NCBI GenBank assembly: GCA_015680685.1
Contig: MNCI01009104.1
Location: 1,541 to 65,540 of the forward strand
Length of the DNA: 64,000 nt
Source of the DNA: Gnetum montanum
Taxonomy: Eukaryota; Streptophyta; Gnetopsida; Gnetales; Gnetaceae
Direction: 5' to 3'
Shown: positions 10,331-23,497 of the stretch, piece after piece
Position numbering within the stretch: the first letter of the stretch is position 1
How the letters are laid out: each line of letters begins with the position of its first letter
Position numbers and translations under genes: made by a program
The notes under the pieces: model-generated
Databases searched by the model: none
What the model saw: only the letters and a program-made list of their open reading frames with translations
What the model was told of the DNA's origin: nothing

Positions 10331-13300
10331 AGAAATGATGTCCTATTCAAGTGTGACATCTCATTCCCAGATGTCATGATAAACATCAAATATACATTAT
10401 GTTAGATACTAGGCGTAAGACAATAATATATCAAACATCAAATATTTGTAACATTTAACATAATGCATAAAGAAAATAATAGGGAAAATGCAGAAGGAAA
10501 AAGAGAAGAATGCTTTATTGATGTAGAATAGTGTATTCGGATCATGCTATGAGAGTGTTCCTTGAGATATTCTTCAACAGCAGCATCTATCCCTTAGAGG
10601 CAATCCAGCACTACCACTACAATTAGGCCTATCACCAGGCAGAAGGGATGGCCAATCCTCTTCGTGTTTTGCTTCACCTGACACTTGTTACTGGCCTTTT
10701 ACCAACTCCACAACTCCATGCTAGCACCACCTCTAATGCTCAGGCATAAATGCCTTAGGTCAAATCCCCAAAGACTGCCTCAAAAGACACATCTATTATT
10801 ACTACATGCCATTTCGGGTCTTAATTACAATTTCCTTTTCAGGTCTTGTTATGATAATGATAACACTTGTTATGAAGAGGCACCATCCTTGTTATGCAAC
10901 AATGTCATTTGGGAAGTACGTTCCAATCTACCCCCCATAGGTTTCGTTCATCCTCAAACGAGTCCACGTTCACTATCTTTTTTCCAGCTTCAATGCTTTT
11001 TTTATGCTTCTATGCTCTAATAATTTGATTTCTCCTTTGGAGCTTAAAGTTGTCTTTTGCTTATTTTGCAAATAAAATATATGTGAGAAAAATATATATA
11101 AGTATTAAATATTATTTTATTAATACTTACCTCATTTTCTAAGATAATGACAAGATATGAATTAAAGGTCTACCAACCACCAATCACCAATTTAACCAAA
11201 ATCATATAGTGTGCATATAAACTTTGTTAAAAGCTTTAAAATATTTAATTTGCTTTCAATTTATAATTCTATTCTGAGATAAAATTTTAAAAATACTTAA
11301 ACTATTCAAATAAAACATCACTTAAAAAATGCTTGACAGACAAGTATAAATCCAAACTCAGATGTAATTTTAGGAGCAAAGAGATAGAGGGATGGCACCA
11401 TTGGTGGAAATAATTATCATATAAATTCATTATCATAAGTATGAGCAAAAAAGAGGAAATGAAACAGTGGAGGGTTTGAGGGCAAAGACCAAAATAATGG
11501 AAGCAGGAGGCAAAGCCCCATACTTAAGAGGAGAGGAGGTAGCCCATGCATTAATGGGTAAATCTACGTTCCACCATTTAAACCACCGAGTTGATGCCAA
11601 TTGAGGATGGGTGTTGAAGGATATCACTAGCCATAAAAATCACCACTATAACTAGTATTGTTATTAGTTCATTATTAGTTTACGTATATAGTATTGTTAT
11701 TAGTTCATTATTAGTTTACGTATATATTTATTATATGATTAAGAGAGTTTTTTTCCTTCTTTGTGTTAATCAATTTTTATTAATTAATTGAGCATTGATT
11801 TTTATGTTGAAAGAAAAATTAAATTAGTGTTAAATAATTTTTACAATGAATCTTTAATTTTTTGTTGGCAAGTGGCTAAGTAATTATACTTATACTAATT
11901 TTCTTGAAAAAGTCTATCTCTTGGCCCATTGTTATAATTATTTATTTTCTATGACAAAGTCCAATAAATACATAACTCTAACAATGTCCATAAAAAAATT
12001 CTAGTTCCAAACCAATGTTGGTTGACCAAAAAAATAATTGCCTTAAAAAAATTCTATCTATTGATTTATGATGATAATTATTTATTTTCAACCAACTGAT
12101 GATTGACTTTTTGGTAAGCACTGTGTGACTCAGAGTGATGATCCTTTTTTATAGATAATTTTTAAAATTTATTTTAAATATGAATTTTAGCAACCCTAAT
12201 AGATTAAGGCAATAGGTCTAAATGAGAAGTCCTAATTCGTTTCCAAAAGTTCTAAGTTGCACTAAGAGACTTGTGTAAAATGGACAAAAGACTAGTCATG
12301 TACGAATGTGTCGATACCAAGCCACATTAACCAGCTATTTTTTGTTTTTTAAACTTTATTTGATTCCATATGATAAGGATTGCATAAATTCCCGAGAAAC
12401 ACGTAATGGAAAACCAATTGTAAGTTGAATGTGCATCCCCAAACTTGGGGATGTTGGACTTCTCAGAACAAGTTGGAAATGCAAGGGGAACATCTGTCTT
12501 AACATAGTTAGCAAATGAACTAAACTTTACATAAATTTTAAAAATAACCGAAATGGAACTGGAAGCCACAAATTTAGTTGTTTGCGTAATTTTATTCATG
12601 TAGTTGGGGTAGGAAAGGGCATGAATTCTTGCAAACCAACGATTAAACCAGATCTACCTTACACAGTAGAATTGCCAGTTTTTAATGAAAGACCCTGATA
12701 AAAATTCATTTTAAGCCGCTTTCCGATAACTACACAACTACCGTTTGGTCCATTTGAGATAGTATTTGCAAGTTACAAGTATAGCTGCTTTCCCCTGGTA
12801 TATACAGGGGACAATTACCAAATGTCTTGGTTAAATGAATGCTTGAGACACATTTCTTAGCAAATTTTATTTATTTTCTTGCTGTTTTATTGTATTTTGT
12901 TCAGCAGGTGACCTTATGTTTGAAATCATCTATATCACTTAATAAACAAACAATTAGTTACACTAAATTTATCTTTGAGTTGAAAGATGTTTATTTAGCT
13001 GATATTGCTTGACAATTTTCTGGATAGTATTGGAGATGCCTGCCCCATGAGTGATGCCCATCTTTATCATGTTTGTTTTCTCCCGCTCTTTTTATTGGAT
13101 AGTTTTTCTGTTGTATAGAAATGCTTGTTTGCTGGTGTCTAATTCAAAATTGAATGTTGATACTAAATTCCTGAAAGCAGATATTGTATTTCCATGAACA
13201 TTGCCCTTGACTAGAGTTTTCTGTGATTTCAAACTTTTCTGCAAGAAGGAGAAATAGACGACGGCTGTAAGTTTTGATTGAACTGCTGTTTTGCCATTGA

Positions 13301-15199
13301 CAAAGCTCGCGTTCTAGTATTGTGTTGGCAGCCTAATGCTACTAAATTATTTTCTTAAGGGTTATCTAGCAGCACGCTAGGAAATGGAAATTGTGCTACA
13401 CCAAGATCAGTTACCCATAGCAACAGATATAAATTATTGACAGTTTCTGATGTTCTTGTATGCAGTGTGATCTTTTAGAATAGATTAATAAGTGTATTGG
13501 TTGAATGACCTATGATGCGAGCTTCATTTTAATATATATATTCCCAAAGGACCACCCTAGAATTCGATGTTTGTCATTTTTCACTTTGATTGGTCTTGGA
13601 GGAGTAGTGGAAAGTTTTCAAGAATATCCTGAGGCATCATGCAGTACCAAAAGCCAATGATGGAATCCGATTATCTAGTTCAAAATGCGAGTTCGCAACT
13701 TTAGCTTTACCATTATCTGATATGGAATAGCATTTCATCTGAATAGTGATAGTGAAAGTGACAAGAGAAGGAATAGAATTAGACATCGGAGGTCATGACA
13801 GAGCAAGAAAAGACAAAGATCTTACAACTTAGAGCGAATCTTGTAATTATACAAACAATGAGGGAAAAAAAAGAGTTTTTGATGGAACCAGTGATTATAG
13901 GTTAGTGTTAAGAATCCATCTTGGTGTTTCATGACATGTACACATCTTTTGTCTTGTTGATCCTTTAGTTTCACTTTTTCCTCTATATATGCAAACATCT
14001 ACTATGGCATGTGTAACTTTCAATTAAAAAAATTGACGATTTCATTTCACGCATTTATTAACACGTAATAACCTACTAAGATGCAGTACGGAATTTAGTT
14101 ATCCTCTGTTATCACATTGTGGAAGGATACGATTTTGGAAAGCGTCTCTTGTTTGGCAGGTAGTATCCATATGAATTAACTCCTTCCATGTAACTGGTTA
14201 TTAAAAAATGAAATTCTTTGCAGCATATTTGATTTTGTAGTATAATTTTTTAATTGCGTTTGTAATTTGGAAGTCAGTCAGTGGACGATATTTAACAATA
14301 CCTTTGTATTAATCTAGATTGAGATGGATACTAAATTACAAATAACAAGGCATTCACATGTTATTAGTTGCCTTAATATCTATTGTTACGCGAATTGTTC
14401 TACACCTTTTATCGGCAAGTGGATTGGTTAGCATTCAAGGCACAACAAATTTGCAGCAGACTGGGTTTTAAATCACACCTTATAAGCTTTAAACAATTAT
14501 CGTTAAAGCCGACAACAAAAAGAATTGTAATTTCTTTTCATCACCATCGCAATGCAGAAAATGCCAAAGAGGCAAAAAAGCTCTATGAAAGGTACCTCCA
14601 CTAATCTTTCCCAGCACGTTCAATGGTATATAAAATTTTATTATCACAGCAATTGGTTACTGTTGGGTTCCCGTAAGATTTCGGATCTTTATCTTCAATG
14701 ATTCTTTTTTATCTCATCTCTATCACCGCTATTCCTTTCAACTTTTGCAATTTTTTCAACATCCAACTTTATGCGTTAATGGACGGTAAAGCCATCCATC
14801 AATCGCAATCCTCTCGTTGTTTCTGCAGCCCTCTCATTTGTTATCCACCGTGGCCATGTACCACGGAATTCAACAACAATACGTATATGGTGTAGACGAT
14901 TGACTTTTATGCCAAACCATGTTAGTGGTGTACACAAGTAACGAGCAGATGTTTCAATCAATTCATTATTCCGTGCCCGTGCATCAATGGAAGTGATGAA
15001 TTTGTCCAGCATCATTAACTGCACCAAAGTCTTGACAAAATAAGGTGTTGCAGGGATTTTATTTATATCTGAAGAGGAATAAAATTTTGACAAAAAGACA
15101 AAAAAAGGGTGCATATGAGATCTTATTTATGGATAGTAAGTAATCAGGCTTGCCACTTATCCATCTTCTTGCAACTACAACCTTGTTTCTCGTCTCAAT
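10331..15199. other. Intergenic region without recognised genes
   Basis: I find no convincing gene or element here. Open frames at 10685-11020, 12327-12599, 14383-14604 and 14776-15114 have no motif I recognise and no supporting context. From 12.9 to 14.3 kb the sequence is AT-rich, with a texture like plant introns or UTRs, but I cannot place exons. Confidence 0.4.
11654..11725. repeat. 36-bp tandem duplication
   Basis: The unit starting AGTATTGTTATTAGTTC is present twice in a row (11654-11689 and 11690-11725) without visible difference, so it is a recent local duplication. Confidence 0.9.
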
Positions 15200-15205
15200 T
15201 TTATT
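15200..15205 (-). terminator. Candidate poly(A) signal for the TMK gene
   Basis: TTTATT on the plus strand gives AATAAA on the minus strand, about 280 nt after the TMK stop codon. Another candidate lies at 15058-15063. Nothing else supports the choice. Confidence 0.3.
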
Positions 15206-15484
15206 GAGGTTCCACTTGGAAACACGCCCCAACTAAATTTCACTCTCTTTCTGCTCTGATTCCAAGATTAGCTGGGTGGTTTGCTTTCAAATTTATCAAA
15301 GTAGTCCCAATAATCCAATGGATCCTGTTTTGTCTAAAAGAAGATATAAATCTGGATGTACTATGTGCTCAATGAAGTAATGAACATACATGAAAGCAAT
15401 ATTGGCTAATGAACAGCTCATAGACGGCAGAAAATCTATACATGGTTTGAAGCTTCTTCCAGTACAGAAGTGAATTTTTGCTCC

Positions 15485-18400
15485 TTAGCGACCATCAGAA
15501 GAGGTAAAGGAATCTGCAAAACCAATGGGACGTGTGGGAAGACTTTGCTTGCTGTCATCCAATCTAGAGGCACCTGTGTCCTCAAGTTGTTGCCATTTTT
15601 TGAGGGCCTGAGGCAGAGACATCTCAAAATCTATACCCATTTCTTCGTCTGTATCCAAGTCTGATGGCTTCCACTTATCTACAAGGGGTACAAGAACATT
15701 GACAGCATGACCCATATCAGGCCTCTGATAGGGCTCCCGAGCAGTGCAATGCCCTGAAAGCTCTGCAACTGTGCAGATGCTTTCAAATGTTTCATTATTG
15801 ACTTCTAAAACCCGATCGATAGCCTTCAGAAGTGGTTCCTTGGCTGAGTACATTCGCCTGAACCACGTTACAAGATGCATACTTTCCTCTGGTTCATTCT
15901 CTTCCAATGCTCTCCTTCCTGTGATGAGCTCCATCAGTACCACACCAAAGCTGTACACATCTGCTTTCGTGGTGATCCTCCCTGTCACTGCAAGAAACAG
16001 AAGGCAAATAAGTTGTATCAGCTCCACTTTGTATTTTTAATTGATCTTTGAATATTGCTAACAGCATATGGCAGATGGAAGTCTGCAACTTTGCACACTT
16101 TCAACATTTTCAGGAGCTCTGAACATTGCAGACAGTATAAACTATGGGATGAAAATACCAAAAGCTTTTATAAAATTTGAAGGTGCCAAAAAACCTTACC
16201 TTTTGCATCAAAAACAGTAAGAAATCAAAAACAGCTATTCAAGAAGTAGTTTCCCATGGAAACCTAAATTTGAAACCAGAATATTAATTTAGATAATTAA
16301 TCCTGCCTGAAGTGTGTAAATGAATTTTGAAACCCCAGTTAAAGCTGGCTGTGCAGTTCAAAGGGGGAAAGGATAATTAAGGTTTTGGCCGTGAATACCT
16401 AGGTTCAGATGCATGACTGTTAAATCATAGTGCTCGATCATATGAATATCTAATCTTAATCTGAAAGTACGAGCTGTAGCTTATGCTTTTAATGTAAATC
16501 AAACCTATACAACAATTCGCAAGAATACGTAGGCACCCTATCGCATTTAAATAAAGTTATGGCAATCATCATCTACATTATGAAAGTTTTTGGCCAGATA
16601 CGTAAAGCAATTCACAGCAAACTTTTACATGGCCCTGGCGTTCTGAAACTTTCAGCTTTGGCCATAAAAAGATACATTCAAACCCTGGTTTGAGATGTTC
16701 TAAAATATGATCACTCTTTATCCATACTAAAATTGGCTTTATGCAAAGAAAATGTTGAAACTGAGATAGTCTAACAGATTCCTAAGATCTAGAACTCGAT
16801 AAAAAATAGTTTCAATATTATTAAAACATGCAACCAATAAATGTACAAATATATAAAATGAGAAAATCCATAAACTTAACTTCATAGGAAAAGCAAAACG
16901 AGTGTGTGCTTACCTGCATATTCAGGAGCTAAATAACCAAATGTCCCAGCTAATCTGGTTTCTATGGAATGCTTTCCCTCTGGTGCCAATTTCACCAATC
17001 CAAAATCTGAAACCTTGGCATGGTAGTCGTCTCCGAGAAGTATATTGGAAGGCTTAAGATCCCTATGGATAAAGCTTCTATGTGCAAGGCTATGCAGGTA
17101 TTCCATGCCTCTAGCCACATCCAAAGCAATATTCAAACGCCTCTTCCATGAAATGGGCTCAAGTCCATTCTTGGCCCAATCAAAAATGTGTTTGCTCAGA
17201 GCTCCTTGAGGCATGTACTCATACACCAGTAGCCTCTCATTCCCTTCAATAGAATATCCTAGCAATGAGACCAGATTCCTGTGTCTCACTTTGGACAAAA
17301 CTGTTATCTCTGATTGAAATTCATTCAATCCTTTGGTACTAATGATTCCTACTTCCATCCTCTTAACTGCAATCATTGTTCCATTGCAAAGGGTACCCTT
17401 GTATACAGCTCCAAATCCTCCTCTTCCAAGTTCATTTTCAGGGCTGAAATTATCTGTGGCAGCCCTCAAAACTTGCACTGATATGACCAGGTTTCCAGCC
17501 TCCATGACCTGAACATCACTCGGCCCACTACTTGTCCTGCTCTGGGTGTCACTAATGCTGCTGGTGGCATAACCGTTTTTATTTGACACCATGATCTTGA
17601 CCATAGAATCTGAATTGTTTGATGGGTCTCTCCCACTGACGAGGACTGTTCCAGGAGGCTCAATCTGTATAGTTTTAGAAGGCTTTCTCTTACAGATGAA
17701 GAACAGAGCCAAAGGCACCAACAAGAGAAGGATAGCTGCAGCCACCGCTGGTACAACAATGGTGGTCACTGTTTGCGTGTTTGATCTTCTCTTGCTGTCC
17801 TGTGTGATTGTTGAAGAGTTGGTGGAATTGCGGTTTCCAACGGGACGCACAGGTGATGATGTGGATGCAGGGCTGCTGGATCTAGGGCTGCTGGCATGTG
17901 TGCTTGGAGAAGTGGAATTTTTGGTTCCTACTGGAGAAGGGGAAGCAGGGGCTGGTGTGGGTGTGGGTGGGCGTGTGGGTGTGGGTGTGGGTGTGGGTGT
18001 GGGTGTGGGTGNAAGACTTGGATCCAAGCAGAGGATTTCCATCATATAAAAATGTCACATTTGCAGAGAATTTTGGAACTGGCTGACTTAAGTTATTATT
18101 ACTCAAATCCACAAGAGTCAATGACTTCAATATTGCTAGCTGAGAAGGAATCTTACCATGTAGCAGATTGTTTGACAACTTGATCGATGAAAGAGATGTC
18201 AAGTTTGCCAGAGATGGAGAAATTGTTCCATTGAGAAAACGGTGAGGCAAATTCAAAGTAGAAACCTTGCCCCCGTTGCATACAATGCCGATCCACGGGC
18301 AAGGATCATTTCCTCCCCAGGAAGTTGCCAGGGAAACAGGATAATTGACATCTCCTAAAAAGTCCAACAGTGATGTTACCTCAGGGGCACATTGAAGGCC

Positions 18401-19411
18401 TGGCTTCGACTGGCAGAAGTAGTTTTGAGAGTATGTAAAATGTGAGATATTGAAAGCTGGAATAGCCCCAGTCAGTACATTGTTATCAAGGGTGAACACT
18501 TTCAGATTCAGCTTGAGAAGGGTTGATGGTATAGCCCCTACAAGCTTATTGTTATTGAGCTTCAATTGCTCCAAGCCGGTACAATCTCCGAGAGTTGCAG
18601 GGATTGTTCCGTTGAAATTGTTTCCATGAAGCCATGCCACTGAGAGAGATGCCATTGTTCCCAACACATCAAGGGGACCGGAGAGCATTGGGGAACCCTG
18701 GTTATTGAGCTGCAGAACTGTGAGCTGAGAGTTGTTGAATCTTGAAGGAATGGGCCCTGAGAGATTGTTATAGGCCATCTGCAAAACTTGCAAGTTGGGC
18801 AATGATCCCAAAAATTCAGGAATAGAGCCCACAAGATTGGTCTGGGAGAGAGATAGATTCTGCAACTGTGTACAGTTCCCGAGAGCTGCTGGCAGAGTCC
18901 AGCCAGTGGTTGAATTGAGGTTGTTGTATTCCAGAGAGAGGATTTGCAGGCTTGTCAAACCCTCAAAGAAATCAGCGGGAATTGTGTCAAAACTGTTGGT
19001 CCCCAAATATGCCTTCTCCAGATTGGACAGGCCCCTGAAGGTGGGCAGAGGGCCTGAAAATTGGTTCCTCTGCAGACCAATGTTGGTGAGCTCTTTGAGC
19101 TGGTTGAAGTTCTGGGGCAGGGGCCCTTCAAGGCCAAGGTTCTGCACCTGAATCTGAGATATTCTGCCCTGGGCAGTGCAGAAAATATGTTGCCATTTCT
19201 GGCCACAGGGATCATTCCCTCCATTGGGCCAATTCAGGAGCTTTGCATTCTTCAATCCTTGCCTAAATGAATTCAGAACTGCCATATCCCCTGCATCTGT
19301 CTGTGCATGAACAGAAACTGCCCATTCCAGCAACAATGCACAGCAACAGCAACAGATGCCCAGAAAGGCCATTACTGACCAATCCCAGTTCCGATTCCTC
19401 CCATCCCCCAT
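15485..19411 (-). CDS. TMK: TMK-type LRR receptor-like kinase (auxin-linked transmembrane kinase family)
   Basis: There are two exons, 19411-16914 and 15987-15485, joined at a phase 1 intron (CAG/GTAAGC donor, TTGCAG acceptor) right after the APEYA motif of the kinase. As I recall, Arabidopsis TMK1 has its intron at the same place. Order: signal peptide with a Cys/Leu-rich core (M15 to about A36); LRRs in two blocks around an island with the second WGGNDPCPW cap; a Ser/Pro/Thr-rich linker; a membrane segment at about 17766-17695; a KRKPSK stop-transfer; then the kinase. Kinase motifs are GRGGFG, AVK (Lys at 17364-17362), [11 protein letters not shown] (17007-16999), APE and the C-terminal GFADSFTS that ends TMK proteins. 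It is an RD kinase with all key residues present. TMKs act at the plasma membrane in auxin perception, cell-wall acidification and growth. The start is the ATG at 19411; upstream in-frame sequence lacks an ATG. A single N at 18012 lies in a repeat and the frame changes by one across it, so the true length (near 1,000 aa) is uncertain and the gene may be intact. Confidence 0.93.
15988..16913 (-). other. TMK intron (926 bp)
   Basis: Read on the minus strand it starts GTAAGCACAC and ends TTTCTTGCAG. It is AT-rich and holds no gene or element that I recognise. Confidence 0.88.
17957..18011. repeat. Hexanucleotide repeat in the TMK linker, with gap at 18012
   Basis: GGTGTG units repeat up to the N at 18012. 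On the coding strand they encode alternating Pro and Thr in the extracellular linker just before the membrane segment. The assembly breaks here, so the copy number is unknown. Confidence 0.85.
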
Positions 19412-19757
19412 GATCCGATTATCCAAAACAAAGCAACAATACAACTACTCCAAAAGACCCATAGACTGCAACACGACAAAACCAAAATCAACAAATATCA
19501 AAATCCAATTCCAGCACGTACCCAGCACAATTTCACAGCAGGCCCCTGCCAAACTCCATGAATTGCCTTCTTCTCCTGCACAGCATCATCACAGTGGGTC
19601 TGGGCTTCTCGGCATCTTGATACAGAGCCTCCTCTTTCTATTAACGCAGCCCAGCAGCATGATGTCCAGAGAAGTGGAATCGAAGGGGTTTAATGAATTC
19701 TCATGGCAGGCCCGACACGAAAAAACGTGCGTACAGATTACACAAACTTAAAACATA

Positions 19758-19785
19758 GAATATATATATATCTATATAACCAGGA
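19758..19785 (-). promoter_or_regulatory. Candidate TATA region of the TMK gene
   Basis: The minus strand reads GGTTATATAGATATATATAT here, about 350 nt upstream of the start codon, giving a 5' leader of about 320 nt if transcription begins 30 nt later. The call rests on composition and position only. Confidence 0.35.
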
Positions 19786-19789
19786 ATCG

Positions 19790-22440
19790 ATAGCTCCTCC
19801 TCTATTCTCTGCGTGGCAATGAAACCACAGTTTCAAAGGCCTCGAAGAAATAGAGGACAGAATTGTTGACCAGGTGGATTAATCAATTCCCCTAAATTCG
19901 CCGATGAAAAACAGTGGAGTGACAAAAATCCACCACGGGCAGCACAAGAGCAAGGAAACCAGACAACAATCAACCACTGCTCGAAAAGTCAGCAATTCCC
20001 ACTGTTCAAAGCCCCCCAAAAGACCGCAGACGCATTGATATTGCCACCACCGTCGGAAAGCAAGAACGACTACTGATATCATGGGAAAGCAAGAACAACT
20101 ACTCAAGTCATGGGACGGCAAATAGTATGAAGCAGCACAGAGCCAGAATATGCGCTCAGAAACTGGATTAATTCATTAAATCAATTATCCCCATGTAATG
20201 GGTTTGACTGATGAGACTCCCGGACTAAGGATGCTGTTGGGGAAACTCGTTAATAGCTTTTACTTTTAATATTTTTGGATCATGGCAAAAAAAGAATTGG
20301 TATTCGGCAGCATGAAAACAGGAAATGAAGTGGAAGAGAGGATGAGAAGTGGCATTATTGCTGAGAAAAAACAAGCAGAAATGTGTGAGGTGGCATGCCA
20401 TGTCTGCAAATGGAAGCGGAGCAGAACATGACTTGCTTTGGAGGAATCAGAGCGGGAAAAGCCAGCAAAAATGGAGGAGCAGCATGGCCTGTGAGAGACT
20501 GATTGATTGATGCCTGACCCTCCGTGGCAGCTCACAATAATGCCATTGGTCCTTCTGTGTGAATTGCTCATGATGATGAGATAAGATGATGAATGCTAAC
20601 AAAAATTGCAAGACCAATTTTTAGAAAATTTAACAAAATTCCAATCCAATTTTAGGTTAATGGGTCTTTGGAAAATAGAGGGACTGCACTGTACGTCTTT
20701 GCATTTATTGTATTTGATTTTGTACAACGCCTTCTGCTCTGGCTCCTCAAGGAACCAACCAATCAGAGTAGGTCAGAATCCTTTGTCTTGTGCCACAAGT
20801 CCTTTGTATACTGTGACGTGGCACTTGTTTCAGGGCTGAGCTTTTGTTTCAGCCACTCCAGCCATCCCTGTTGCAGACCCCACTATTATGCTGGCCTGGT
20901 AAAACTTGCAGTCTTCTACTCCAAAGTTTTCAAATCATGCAGGGACCTCTTCTTGGATGCATGTGCTGCACTGCTGCCTCTGTCAATCTAACCACCAAAA
21001 TCCCTACCGGATTCTAGCATCACCATGATCCAAAAACATAATCCCCCATTTTCTTAAAGTTCAAATTCTCATAAATTTCTTTCAAATTTCTGGTCTGGAT
21101 CTTTCTGCAATCAATCTTGCCCTACTGTTTCCAGGTTTCCACTTGGAGCACCATGCCCTCATCGCAATAAAAGTCACTGTACACCACATGCCGTTACCTG
21201 AGTGGGCCGGTAGCCTTATTGATAAGGTCTGCCAGAATAATGGGTATTTAGGATCTTCTTGGTAAAAGCCCCAGTACCTTGAAAAAATTCTCATCCATTA
21301 AAACTGTCCGTTTGTTTCCAATGTTTCCATGGAAAAATTCTTGACACATGGCCACAGACGGTTCTTTCCTAAAGATGCAGATGTGATTTCCTAATAACGG
21401 TTTAAGTATTGTTAATCTGTAAAGATTGTGGTCAAATGGTGACTTAATATTATAATTACGAAATGAGGAGAGACAAAAGCTGAGCGCAAAAGCAGACAGA
21501 CACGTCAGCCGTTGAGGGGAGACGTGTATGCAACTAAAGCAATATGGGGAGGCTGAGCGTGATTGGAATCATCACACAGAATTGATGGTTCTAGGTCCGT
21601 TGGAATCATTACTCCAACCTTGTGTATTATGTCAAAGGTAATACTTTCATGGCCTGTACAACTTGGAAAAGGGAAGTTAAACAAAAACATATAGTTGTGA
21701 TGTTTGGTTTTAGTGCTTCATGCAAACATGTAATGTCCGTTTCACATCGTAGTCATGTATTGTGGACCATGCCTTAGGCGGTAGAGGTTAAAAAAGTAAA
21801 AGAAAATACCCGCATTTGAATCGATGCCGTGTTGCTTCAACTGATTGCTTAAGAGGTCAACTTTTATCTCGTGATAAATGGGAAAGCACTATCATGAAGA
21901 TGAGCGCAATCACCGGTAATTTGAATAAGAAACTTAAAGAGATTGAGGATAGCTTGTTCGTGATTGAGGATTTGCTACCATTTTCCACTTTGCTTACTCT
22001 ATCCCAACCCCACTATGTATGGTAAGGAGATGTTGTTCCAGTGAACAAATTAGGAAGATCCTTATCATATTAATGAAGGCAAAGCCTTTTGCTTGTGCGT
22101 TACCAAGGTAGGGGAGCCCTTTGTTAGTTTACAAATTCATATATTAATTTTGGTTAACAGGTCAATTTTTCAGACCAATGGGTATAGTAGTGCCGTGCCC
22201 AAGATATATATATGTCGCTACAGGAGTGGCATAATAGATGTAGAGGGGTGGCGTAAATTTTGAATCCAAGACATTTAAGTACAACATTATGCAAGTTACC
22301 AATGGTATCTTAGAGGGTTTATCTTTGTTACTAGAAAATAAAATAAAATCTTTTTTATATATCCAGTTGATAAAATTTATCTTTATCATTAATCTAGCTT
22401 ATTTGACATGCTATTATGTTTTTCTTCTCAAAACGTTAAA
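19790..22440. other. TMK upstream intergenic region
   Basis: No gene is recognised. A TGACGTGGCA site near 20812-20821 matches the ABRE/G-box core, and ACACGTCAGC near 21500 holds another ACGT core; both could bind bZIP factors. They lie 1.4 and 2.1 kb upstream of the TMK start codon. Open frames here (for example 20266-20571, 21816-22025) show no motif I recognise. Confidence 0.35.
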
Positions 22441-22454
22441 CATTTTTGACAATG

Positions 22455-22600
22455 AGTTGTTATTATAGTGGCATGGGTCTTGGCCTTTGTAACCCCAAGT
22501 CACAAGTTCAATTCTACTAAGTAGCATTAAGTATAAACTTCTATAAATCTTGGGGTTTCCCTATGTTTCAATTATTTTGGATTCCCAACACCCCCCAAAA
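22455..22600 (+). mobile_element. tRNA-derived SINE, plus orientation
   Basis: The head resembles a tRNA: AGTGGCATGG, then GGCCTTTGTAACCCC, then a B-box-like AGTTCAATTCT at about 22505-22515. A T-rich tail body follows. It matches the reverse complement of 23330-23470 at roughly 80 % by eye, so it is a repeat family. Ends are approximate and no target duplication was found. Confidence 0.6.
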
Positions 22601-23329
22601 TTAAACATTTTAGCTTCTCCCATCTCTCTTTCTATGTATTGTGCCAACATGTCATCAATGGATTTGATTTATTGAAAATTATCATTTCTTTATGAGGATT
22701 CTAAATTACTCTTGACTTCTTTTACCAATGTTAAAAGTTTTGCATCTTTTATTGATTTGGAAATTTTTATTGATTTTCAAAATGCAAATTTACAAGCTAG
22801 CTAGAAAAAACTTGCGATATCTTCTAGTGATTTTCATGGAACTGCGACATTTGATTTTGTTTTTTCTAATGATGTATATGAGTTATTTATTATTAATTTT
22901 ACATCATGATATGTGTTTATGTAAATTTTGCCTTAAATGATGTGATGCAAAAGCATAATATTCAAGTCATTCATGGCAAGTAGTATTCTCATGTGTTTTC
23001 TACTTACTTAACTAGGTAATGCTTTGATGTTGCAATGTGCCTTAGATATAGGATCATTTGTACATACGCATGCAATGTTCATTATTTGTAAGTGAATTGC
23101 AAATTTTGATGTCCAATCTGAAGAATATTTTAAAGTTTCATATTTTGTTGAGCTATTTAATTTTTCATTGATTTTCTGAGAGGTGAGTAAAAAATTGTTA
23201 GTCTTCTTGGTCTCATTAAGCATATCTAATCAATTTCCATACCACTTGGTTCTCCTAGACTTTTTTTTTTCTATTGAAATCAATCTTCTTAACAATAAAA
23301 AGGAATTGGTATTACAAGTAGGCAAGAAG
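22601..23329. other. Spacer between inverted SINEs
   Basis: The segment is AT-rich. The plus strand at about 22712-22905 gives a Phe/Asn-rich frame with two stops that resembles no family I know. I see nothing else. Confidence 0.3.
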
Positions 23330-23470
23330 GGGTGTTGGAACCCAAAATAATTGAAACAAAGGTAGACCCCAAGATTTATAAAAGTTCATAATTCAATGCT
23401 ATTTAGTAGAATTGAACTTGTAACTTGTGGTTACTAGGCCAAGACCCAAAACACTATGGTAACACTACAA
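23330..23470 (-). mobile_element. tRNA-derived SINE, minus orientation
   Basis: This is the reverse-complement partner of 22455-22600, with the B-box complement AGAATTGAACTTG near 23407 and the complement of GGTCTTGGCC near 23437. A LINE relic begins just beyond it. Confidence 0.6.
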
Positions 23471-23497
23471 GCAAGCAAGAAGAGTTGTATTCAACCA

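Noticed and set aside
14776-15114. 112-aa minus-strand frame downstream of TMK
   Set aside because: No domain or homology recalled and no codon pattern; probably chance, though a decayed repeat is possible.
15470-16040. Plus-strand frames at 15470-15664 and 15744-16040
   Set aside because: They are shadows of TMK exon 2.
17591-18049. 152-aa plus-strand frame with a GVGVGV tail
   Set aside because: It is the reverse-strand shadow of the TMK linker and membrane segment.
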